A stretch of DNA of 5,601 nucleotides from Deltaproteobacteria bacterium (lineage in GTDB: Bacteria > Desulfobacterota > Syntrophia > Syntrophales > Smithellaceae), in NCBI GenBank assembly GCA_011046295.1, contig DSAV01000104.1, forward strand, positions 1 through 5,601, given 5' to 3'. Made by a program: the position numbers and the translations under genes. Positions 1 through 4,473 of the stretch are shown one piece after another (the first letter of the stretch is position 1; every line of letters starts with the position of its first letter). The notes under the pieces were generated by a model. That model saw nothing but the letters and a program-made list of their open reading frames with translations. It was not told the DNA's origin and made no database searches.

Positions 1-425
1 GCTGCTTCCGCCATGGCGGAAGCTCCGTCATACATTGATGCGTTGGCGATTTCCGTTCCGGTAAGACGCGCGATCATTGTCTGGTATTCGTAAATCGCCT
101 GAAGGATGCCTTGGCTTATTTCCGCCTGGTAGGGAGTGTAGGCGGTGTAAAATTCCGCGCGCCCCACAAGATGGCTGACAACGGAGGGAATGTAGTGCTC
201 GTAGGCGCCGGCGCCGGTTAAATTAATACGCGGCAGACGGTTGCGTTTGCCGATTTCCCGCATCAGGCCCAGCGTTTCCTGTTCGGAAAGCGCGGGCGGC
301 ACGCCGGGAATTTTTTTCAGGCGGAATTTTTGGGGAATGTCGGCAAAGAGCTCTTCAATGCTGCCGATACCGATGGCCGCCTGCATTTGTTCGATGTCTT
401 CTCTCGTATGCGGGCAGTAGTCCAT
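1..425 (-). CDS. gcvPA: Glycine dehydrogenase (decarboxylating) subunit 1, N-terminal part
   Basis: This is the N-terminal half of the split P-protein of the glycine cleavage system. With subunit 2 it forms the PLP enzyme that decarboxylates glycine and transfers the aminomethyl group to lipoyl-GcvH in the cytoplasm. Translating the minus strand from the ATG at 423-425 gives 141 codons that run off the left edge without a stop. The start, MDYCPHTREDIEQM, and the stretches IEELFADIP, YTAYTPYQAEISQG, YEYQTMIARLTG and NASMYDGASAMAEA are typical of GcvPA and of the N-terminal part of full-length GcvP. The ATG lies only 2 bases after the gcvH stop, and a GAGGA motif (438-442) sits inside the end of gcvH, so translation is probably coupled. 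The catalytic PLP lysine belongs to the GcvPB half and would not be expected here. The subunit-1 (split) call rests on the start and operon position; a fused GcvP cannot be fully excluded from 141 residues, but the short N-terminus favours the split form. Confidence 0.93.
   Translation of the reverse strand, partial: MDYCPHTREDIEQMQAAIGIGSIEELFADIPQKFRLKKIPGVPPALSEQETLGLMREIGKRNRLPRINLTGAGAYEHYIPSVVSHLVGRAEFYTAYTPYQAEISQGILQAIYEYQTMIARLTGTEIANASMYDGASAMAEA
4..23. repeat. Perfect 20-base palindrome inside gcvPA
   Basis: GCTTCCGCCATGGCGGAAGC reads the same on both strands, with no spacer. It lies in the coding sequence for the conserved GASAMAEA stretch of GcvPA, so the protein requires much of it. 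It may be coincidental codon choice. Confidence 0.8.
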
Positions 426-427
426 AT

Positions 428-826
428 TTAGTGTTTTTCCTCTTTGATTAATTTTTCGTAGTCTGCCGCGCCAAGCAGAGATTTCAGCTGGTTCGGATCA
501 GCGATTTTTATTTTTGCGATCCAGCCATCACCGAAAGCATCCTGGTTGACAAGCTCCGGCGTATCTTCCAGATTTTTGTTGACATCGACAATTTCACCGC
601 TTACCGGCGCGTAAACGTCGGAAACGGATTTGACGGATTCCACGACGGCCATTGATTCGCCCTGGGCAATATTTTTGCCAACTTGGGGCAGTTCCACAAA
701 AACAATGTCCGTGAGCATTTCCTGCGCGTAGTCGGTAATGCCGATGGTAGCCGTGCCGTCGCCTTCGTCTTTGATCCATTCATGGTCTTTGGAGTAGAGT
801 CTGTCTGTGGGGTTTGGTTTGGGCAT
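428..826 (-). CDS. gcvH: Glycine cleavage system H protein (lipoyl carrier)
   Basis: This is the lipoylated shuttle protein that carries the aminomethyl group from the P-protein to the T-protein and is then reoxidised by the L-protein (dihydrolipoamide dehydrogenase). It has 132 residues, close to the usual size of about 125-130. The family pattern is complete: YSKDHEWI near the N-terminus (11-18), GITDYAQEMLTDIVFVELP (29-47), and the lipoylation motif ESVKSVSDVYAPVSGE (63-78) with the acceptor lysine at K66. The C-terminal GWIAKIKI (101-108) and DYEKLI match the closing strand and helix. The ATG at 824-826 is backed by a strong AAAGGAG ribosome binding site (834-840) with a 7-base spacer. 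It lies 124 bases downstream of gcvT, an unusually wide gap for this operon, and 2 bases upstream of gcvPA. No lipoylation enzyme is encoded in the window. Confidence 0.97.
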   Translation of the reverse strand: MPKPNPTDRLYSKDHEWIKDEGDGTATIGITDYAQEMLTDIVFVELPQVGKNIAQGESMAVVESVKSVSDVYAPVSGEIVDVNKNLEDTPELVNQDAFGDGWIAKIKIADPNQLKSLLGAADYEKLIKEEKH

Positions 827-950
827 GATGCAGCTCCTTTGAATGTAATATTTTGTCGCTTATAAAAATGCCCCGGTACGTGTGACTTTTAAGTTATCCG
901 CCGGGTTTGCCGTCTTTTGTTTATTTCATTTTATAAATTTTTTCCGTCCT
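827..950 (-). other. gcvT-gcvH intergenic gap
   Basis: This 124-base gap separates two genes that are otherwise in a tight operon. It holds the strong gcvH ribosome binding site (AAAGGAG at 834-840) and a five-base inverted repeat, CCCGG (872-876) with CCGGG (901-905), around a 24-base loop. On the minus strand that repeat is followed by GCATTTTTAT. No open frame and no convincing promoter can be seen; a TATAAG lies near 862 on the minus strand but lacks a -35 partner. Confidence 0.4.
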
Positions 951-2045
951 TTATCCTTTTTCACGTTTGTAAAAAGGTAATTTTACAATTTTTGCGCCGC
1001 TCATTGTTTCGCGGATGGCAATGTCGATAACCGTGTCCGGCGCGCTGAAATCAACATCTAAGAAAGCCAGGCCGATGGCCTTGTTCAGAGTAGGGGAAAA
1101 AGTTCCGGAAGTGACGATACCGATTTCCTGTTCGCCGAAAAGAACTTTATAGCCGTGCCTGGCAATTCCGCGTCCGGTCATCTCAAAGCCAATCAGTTTT
1201 TTTTGCACACCGTTATTCCTCAGAGATTCCAGAGCTGGTTTGCCGACAAAATTTTTGTTCCATTCTATAAGCCAGCCGTATGGCACTTCCAGAGGGCTGA
1301 TGTCTCCGGTCATATCCTGGCCGTTAAGCATCATACCTGCTTCCAGCCGCAGCGTGTCTCGCGCGCCCAGCCCCGCCGGTTTCAGGCCACTGTTCTTTCC
1401 CGCTTGCATCAGGCTGTCCCAAATATTGCCTGTCTGTTCGGCCGGCGCGTATATTTCAAATCCGTCTTCCCCCGTGTAACCGCTGCGCGAGATAATTGCC
1501 GGTATTCCTGCTACCTTTTCTTCGGCAAATTGGTAATAGCCTATGCCTTTCAAATCACATGCTGATACTTTTTGTAATATTTCTTCCGATTGTGGTCCTT
1601 GTAAGTCAATTTTACCTGTTGCGGCACTGATGTCTTTGATGCGGCAATCAAAATTGCTTTTCTTCCTGATGGCATTTAGTTTTTCGTAATCGAGCTCTGT
1701 CGTTGTCGCGTTGGTGACCAGCATATAGCAATCATCCGCTTTTTTGTAGACAGTTAGATCATCAATTATGCCGCCTTTGTCGTTGAGCAGCGCGCTTAAC
1801 TTTATCTGCCCGTCTTTTTGACCTGACAGATTTCTGGTTAGTGCCAGTTGTAAAAGATCGAATGCCTGCGGCCCTGTAATTTCTATTTCTCCCATGTGGC
1901 AAATATCAAAAAGCGTTGCGGCCCGGCGAGTCGTCTTGTGCTCTTCTATTACATTCGTATATTGAACCGGCATTGCCCATCCGCCGAAATCAATGATTTT
2001 GGCGTTAAGTAATACATGTTTTTCGTAAAGAGGAGTTTTTTTCAC
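951..2045 (-). CDS. gcvT: Glycine cleavage system T protein (aminomethyltransferase)
   Basis: GcvT takes the aminomethyl group from lipoyl-GcvH, releases ammonia and makes 5,10-methylenetetrahydrofolate. The 364-residue product has the usual length. Visible family motifs in order are FGGWAMPVQY (20-29), LFDICHMGEI (45-54), GGIIDDLTVY (91-100) containing the folate-contacting aspartate region, SGYTGEDGFEIY (188-199), LGARDTLRLEAGM (226-238), and the C-terminal barrel signature GIVTSGTFSPTL (309-320). The start is a GTG at 2043-2045. The next in-frame Met (M25) would remove the conserved FGGW segment, so GTG is the better choice. Only a weak GGTTGAG-like site precedes it, and the upstream zinc-ribbon gene stops 6 bases before, so translation is probably coupled. 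Small departures are GRGIAR where GRGIPR is commoner, and NATTTELD where NASNxxKD-like text is usual; neither suggests loss of function. Confidence 0.97.
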   Translation of the reverse strand: MKKTPLYEKHVLLNAKIIDFGGWAMPVQYTNVIEEHKTTRRAATLFDICHMGEIEITGPQAFDLLQLALTRNLSGQKDGQIKLSALLNDKGGIIDDLTVYKKADDCYMLVTNATTTELDYEKLNAIRKKSNFDCRIKDISAATGKIDLQGPQSEEILQKVSACDLKGIGYYQFAEEKVAGIPAIISRSGYTGEDGFEIYAPAEQTGNIWDSLMQAGKNSGLKPAGLGARDTLRLEAGMMLNGQDMTGDISPLEVPYGWLIEWNKNFVGKPALESLRNNGVQKKLIGFEMTGRGIARHGYKVLFGEQEIGIVTSGTFSPTLNKAIGLAFLDVDFSAPDTVIDIAIRETMSGAKIVKLPFYKREKG

Positions 2046-2051
2046 TTTTTC

Positions 2052-2381
2052 TCAACCGGAATATTTAAAAATAAGAGACAACATGATGAGAACCAGGCAA
2101 ACAGCCAGAAAAAGCGAACTTTTCCTGAATGTCCTTTTCCCCGCGACGATGTAATGACAGCCGGGACAAACGCATAGGCGCGAAGCGATTTCCTGCTGGC
2201 ACAAGGGGCAGAGCATCTTTTTATGTGCTTCGTGTTTTTCCTGCGGGTTTAAGTTTTTCTTTAGCTCGTCATGAACGTCATATTGCCAGCGGCAATCGGG
2301 GTTCGGACATTTGTCCTGTATCGGCATTTCGTCAGTCCACAAAAAGGACCTTTTGCATTGGGGGCAGTGAATTTTCAACAT
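2052..2381 (-). CDS. Small double zinc-ribbon protein with C-terminal membrane anchor, function unknown
   Basis: This 109-residue protein is not one I recognise by name. Two four-cysteine clusters can be read: C6-PQ-C9 with C25 and C30 (CPNPDC), and C58-PL-C61 with C72-PG-C75, followed by H76 and with an extra C70. Each looks like a zinc ribbon. A polar linker (about 37-55, rich in Lys, Glu and His) separates them. The C-terminus carries a basic patch (KRTFRK, 82-87) followed by a single hydrophobic helix (about 89-105) ending in KYSG. That arrangement predicts a tail-anchored inner-membrane protein with both ribbons in the cytoplasm. The ATG is supported by GGAGAA (2391-2396) with a 9-base spacer. 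It is the first gene after the promoter region and stops 6 bases before gcvT, so it is very probably co-transcribed with the glycine cleavage genes. Whether it serves that pathway, or is just a passenger related to general zinc-ribbon-plus-TM proteins, cannot be told from sequence. Confidence 0.85.
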   Translation of the reverse strand: MLKIHCPQCKRSFLWTDEMPIQDKCPNPDCRWQYDVHDELKKNLNPQEKHEAHKKMLCPLCQQEIASRLCVCPGCHYIVAGKRTFRKSSLFLAVCLVLIMLSLIFKYSG

Positions 2382-2390
2382 GGGGCTAGC

Positions 2391-2396
2391 TTCTCC
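2391..2396 (-). promoter_or_regulatory. Ribosome binding site of the zinc-ribbon gene
   Basis: On the minus strand this reads GGAGAA, 9 bases before the ATG at 2379-2381. It supports that start and fixes the 5' end of the operon's coding part. Confidence 0.7.
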
Positions 2397-2413
2397 AGAA
2401 AGAAAAATATTAT

Positions 2414-2441
2414 AAATACAAGTAAATTATAGCTTGTATTT
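2414..2441. repeat. Inverted repeat flanking the -10 box
   Basis: AAATACAAG (2414-2422) and its exact reverse complement CTTGTATTT (2433-2441) form a 9-base inverted repeat with a 10-base spacer. The spacer contains the minus-strand TATAAT (2426-2431). The right arm is the first copy of the tandem repeat at 2433-2454, so three copies of the same element surround the promoter. This looks more like a protein-binding site than an RNA terminator, because no T-run follows on either side in the proper place. Confidence 0.75.
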
Positions 2442-2454
2442 GACTTGTATTTGA
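2433..2454 (-). repeat. Perfect tandem 11-base repeat upstream of the -10 box
   Basis: Two back-to-back identical copies of CTTGTATTTGA on the plus strand (TCAAATACAAG on the minus strand) occupy 2433-2443 and 2444-2454. The 11-base period is close to one helical turn, so bound proteins would sit on the same DNA face. The array lies directly upstream of a TATAAT on the minus strand. Confidence 0.85.
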
Positions 2455-2489
2455 CGACTACTACAGAAGCAGGGAGATTTCAAGATTTA

Positions 2490-2513
2490 ATAAAAATAGC
2501 TGCTCAGCTTTTA
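2490..2513 (-). terminator. Weak terminator-like hairpin at the end of def
   Basis: On the minus strand AGCT (2506-2509), a GAGC loop and AGCT (2498-2501) can fold into a short hairpin. The flanking AAA and TTTT may extend it across a one-base bulge, and a T-rich tail (ATTTTTATT) follows. The stop codon of def lies inside the structure. The stem is short, so termination would be partial at best; read-through into the zinc-ribbon operon is possible. Confidence 0.3.
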
Positions 2514-3061
2514 AATATTTTCTCAAATAGAATTTGTTTTTCTGCGGGGTAATAAAGGTTTCCGTCGTAATCGACAATTAATTTGCCGTCGAGATGGTCA
2601 ATTTCATGTTGCACCACACGGGCGATAAAATCCAGATAACGTTTGGATATTTTTTCTCCCTGTGTGTTGAAGGCGCGAACTTTTATTTCCGGAAACCGGT
2701 TTACTTCAACTTGTATTTCCGGGCACGATAGGCAGCCTTCTGCCATGGAGACTTTTTCGCCGCGCGCCTGTGTAATGCGGGGGTTAATAAGAACTTCATA
2801 ATCGCCCGCTTTAGTTTTTCCGCCTTCCTCGCGCTCTTTATTGCGGAAAATAATTATTCTTTTACTGATGCCGATTTGTGGTGCGGAAAGTCCGGCGGCA
2901 TCATCGCGATTGATAAAAGAATCAATAAGAGCGTTGATTTCTTCGCGCTCTTTCTTGGTGAAGGGCACGGTTAATTCTTTTGATTTTTTCCGTAAAACAA
3001 AGGTGTCATCTTCGTTTAGTCCTTCATCATCCCAGAGGGTAAAAACTCTTTTCTCAGTCAT
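2504..3061 (-). CDS. def: Peptide deformylase
   Basis: This metalloenzyme removes the N-formyl group from the initiator methionine of nascent proteins. From the ATG at 3059-3061 the product has 185 residues. All three family motifs are present: GLSAPQIG (57-64, Q62), EGCLSC (108-113, metal ligand C110), and QHEIDHLDG (151-159, metal ligands H152 and H156, catalytic E153). FVLRKKSKEL (21-30) matches the usual N-terminal LRxxxxxV region. Oddities are Ala-Ala-Gly where motif 1 usually starts Gly-x-Gly, a charged insert (KEREEGGKTKAGDYE, 75-89) before the INP strand, and an acidic stretch at 11-19. A longer frame begins at a GTG at 3097, but that codon lies between the predicted -10 and -35 boxes, so the ATG is preferred. 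No strong ribosome binding site precedes either start. It is read divergently from the radical SAM gene. Confidence 0.93.
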   Translation of the reverse strand: MTEKRVFTLWDDEGLNEDDTFVLRKKSKELTVPFTKKEREEINALIDSFINRDDAAGLSAPQIGISKRIIIFRNKEREEGGKTKAGDYEVLINPRITQARGEKVSMAEGCLSCPEIQVEVNRFPEIKVRAFNTQGEKISKRYLDFIARVVQHEIDHLDGKLIVDYDGNLYYPAEKQILFEKIFKS

Positions 3062-3087
3062 ATATTTTGCCAACTTATTTTTTTTGA

Positions 3088-3116
3088 TGTATAACACAGA
3101 TCAAGTGTTATTTCAA
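3088..3116 (-). promoter_or_regulatory. Candidate sigma-70-type promoter of def
   Basis: On the minus strand TTGAAA (3111-3116) is followed after exactly 17 bases by TATACA (3088-3093). These match the -35 and -10 consensus at five and four of six positions. Transcription would start near 3081, giving a leader of about 20 bases before the ATG at 3061. This placement is the main reason for rejecting the longer GTG start of def. Confidence 0.55.
3091..3111. repeat. Inverted repeat in the def promoter spacer, operator-like
   Basis: ATAACAC (3091-3097) and GTGTTAT (3105-3111) are exact reverse complements separated by seven bases (AGATCAA). The 21-base element covers the whole spacer between the predicted -35 and -10 boxes of def and touches both. 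This is the position at which a dimeric repressor would block RNA polymerase. It also lies upstream of the divergent radical SAM gene and could serve both directions. Confidence 0.6.
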
Positions 3117-3127
3117 GAAATCACGGC

Positions 3128-3156
3128 TTGCCAACGGGCGGCATTTGCTGTTAAAA
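3128..3156 (+). promoter_or_regulatory. Possible promoter of the radical SAM/selA unit
   Basis: TTGCCA (3128-3133) matches the -35 consensus at five of six positions and is followed after 17 bases by TTAAAA (3151-3156), a poor -10. It points to a start near 3163, just before the ATG at 3187. The weak -10 makes this tentative. Confidence 0.25.
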
Positions 3157-3169
3157 AGGCAAGGAATAA

Positions 3170-3190
3170 GTGAGCAAGTCAGCAAAATGA
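3170..3190 (+). other. Possible six-codon leader frame overlapping the radical SAM start
   Basis: An AAGGA motif (3161-3165) lies too far from the ATG at 3187 to serve it. It sits 4 bases before a GTG (3170-3172) that opens a six-codon frame (Met-Ser-Lys-Ser-Ala-Lys), ending in TGA at 3188-3190. The stop overlaps the downstream start as ATGA. This would be a translational coupling device, but a frame this short can arise by chance. Confidence 0.2.
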
Positions 3191-4449
3191 TAAAGAATAT
3201 AATAAGCCGCATAGTTGCCAGAAAAGCTCAGCAGGAATTTTCCCGCGCCCTGCGCTTTGAAGATGGCGCGCCGCCCGAACTTCCTTCCTGCTGCGACGAA
3301 AAGCCGCGCCTGCTGTATCTGCACATTCCCTTTTGCGAGGAGCTTTGTCCCTATTGTTCTTTCCACCGGGTGATTTTTGACGAATCTTCGGCAAAAAAAT
3401 ATTTTGCCGCCCTGAGGCGCGAAATTGGTCTTTATCGCGAGAAAGGGTATAAATTCAGCGGCATTTATGTGGGTGGCGGCACGCCGACCGTGATGATTGA
3501 TGAACTTGCTGAAACACTTAATCTGGCGCGGGATATTTTTTCCATAAAAGAAATATCCGTTGAAACAAACCCCGATCATTTAACCGCGAAAAATATCGAA
3601 ACATTGCAGCGCTGCCATGTAAACCGGCTCTCCGTCGGTGTGCAGACCTTCAATGACGAATTACTCAAAAAAATGGGGCGGCTGGAAAAATACGGCTCCG
3701 GTGAAGTCATTGCCGAAAAGCTGAAAGACACGCAGGGCGCTCTTGGAACACTCAACGCCGATATGATTTTCAATCTTCCCGCGCAGACCAGCGAGGAACT
3801 AAATGCCGATCTGGATGTTTTGCTTGATTTAAAAGTTGATCAGATAACTTTTTATCCGCTGATGGTATCGAGCATTACCAGAGAGCTTATGTCACAGACA
3901 ATGGGCGTGGTCGATTTTAAAAATGAATATAATTTGTATAAAATAATAACGCGACGTCTGGAAACAGATTACAATTATTCCTCCGCCTGGTGCTTTTCTC
4001 GCAGGGAAGCGCCGATTGATGAATATGTTGTTGACTACGATGAATACGCGGGGCTGGGCAGCGGCGCTATCGGCTACATGAACGGCGTTTGTTACGCCAA
4101 TACATTTGATATTAAAAAATACATGAAGCTGCTGGAGGATGAAAAATTGCCCCTAATGGCGGCGCGACGTTTTGATTTGCCCGACCGGATGCGCTACGAT
4201 TTCATGATGAAATTTTTCAGCACGAAACTGGACCTGGCGACTCTGGAGGAAAAATACGAAGGCAGGTTTGCCAAAACCCTGTGGAAGGAAATGGGAGCGT
4301 TTCAATTTGCGCGCGCTTTTCGTTATTTTTCACCATATTTATCTTTGACGCCGTGGGGGCGTTATCTGTGGGTAATCATGATGCGGGAATTTTTTATTGC
4401 CGTGAATAATTTCCGTGATTACTGCCGCAAGGAAGCGGGCATTGAATAA
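3187..4449 (+). CDS. HemN/HemW-family radical SAM protein, exact role unknown
   Basis: The 420-residue product belongs to the coproporphyrinogen III oxidase-like (HemN/HemW) branch of radical SAM enzymes. The [4Fe-4S] motif is HIPFCEELCPYCSF, with C50, C54 and C57 (CX3CX2C). VGGGTPT (95-101), the SAM-binding glycine motif, SVETNPD (124-130) and NRLSVGVQTF (146-155) follow in family order. The fourth cysteine of true HemN (CX3CX2CXC) is absent, with Phe at 59, so it is not a standard oxygen-independent coproporphyrinogen oxidase. The HNxxYW motif of the heme chaperone HemW is also not visible: the corresponding region (268-297) reads instead through DEYVVDYDEYAGLGSGAIGY. The C-terminus (387-420) is rich in Trp, Met and aromatic residues and unlike classic HemW. 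The start is uncertain: ATG at 3187 is preferred, while a TTG at 3145 would add 14 residues. selA follows after 24 bases, probably in the same transcript. A role in heme or another tetrapyrrole is possible but unproven. Confidence 0.88.
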   Translation: MIKNIISRIVARKAQQEFSRALRFEDGAPPELPSCCDEKPRLLYLHIPFCEELCPYCSFHRVIFDESSAKKYFAALRREIGLYREKGYKFSGIYVGGGTPTVMIDELAETLNLARDIFSIKEISVETNPDHLTAKNIETLQRCHVNRLSVGVQTFNDELLKKMGRLEKYGSGEVIAEKLKDTQGALGTLNADMIFNLPAQTSEELNADLDVLLDLKVDQITFYPLMVSSITRELMSQTMGVVDFKNEYNLYKIITRRLETDYNYSSAWCFSRREAPIDEYVVDYDEYAGLGSGAIGYMNGVCYANTFDIKKYMKLLEDEKLPLMAARRFDLPDRMRYDFMMKFFSTKLDLATLEEKYEGRFAKTLWKEMGAFQFARAFRYFSPYLSLTPWGRYLWVIMMREFFIAVNNFRDYCRKEAGIE

Positions 4450-4473
4450 CCGCTGTTAAAAAAGAGGATTTGC

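Larger units (their letters stand above)
2409..2455 (-). promoter_or_regulatory. Candidate promoter of the zinc-ribbon/gcvTH-gcvPA operon
   Basis: Two perfect TATAAT hexamers occur on the minus strand (2426-2431 and 2409-2414). Either would give a short leader before the zinc-ribbon ATG at 2381. No good -35 hexamer lies at the right distance from either; the best at 17-18 bases for the first are TCAAAT and GTCAAA. The region where a -35 box would lie is instead filled by tandem 11-base repeats. A consensus -10 with a poor -35 is what one expects of a promoter that depends on a bound regulator, but that is inference. The region is AT-rich, so one of the TATAAT copies may be chance. Confidence 0.5.

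Noticed and set aside
1155..1565. A 136-codon open frame on the plus strand
   Set aside because: It is antisense to gcvT, whose motifs cover the same interval, and no family signature or ribosome binding site supports it.
2129..2389. An 86-codon open frame on the plus strand
   Set aside because: It is the complement of the zinc-ribbon gene, which has ordered cysteine pairs, a membrane helix and a good ribosome binding site.
2414..2454. A short CRISPR-like or integron-type repeat array
   Set aside because: The repeats are 11 bases, directly adjacent without unique spacers, and sit at a promoter, which fits a binding site rather than an array.
2382..2503. A glycine riboswitch before the glycine cleavage operon
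   Set aside because: The leader after the predicted promoter is only about 20-40 bases, and the gap holds no GGAGAG-type aptamer core or long paired structure.
3062..3097. The 12-residue longer N-terminus of peptide deformylase from the GTG at 3097
   Set aside because: The GTG overlaps the predicted promoter spacer and inverted repeat, has no ribosome binding site, and the extra residues do not match the family.
3145..3186. The TTG start of the radical SAM gene
   Set aside because: A TTG without a clear ribosome binding site, lying in the spacer of the possible promoter, is less likely than the ATG at 3187, though it is not excluded.
3187..4449. Calling the gene hemN or hemW outright
   Set aside because: The fourth HemN cysteine is missing and the HemW HNxxYW motif is not visible, so only the family is named.
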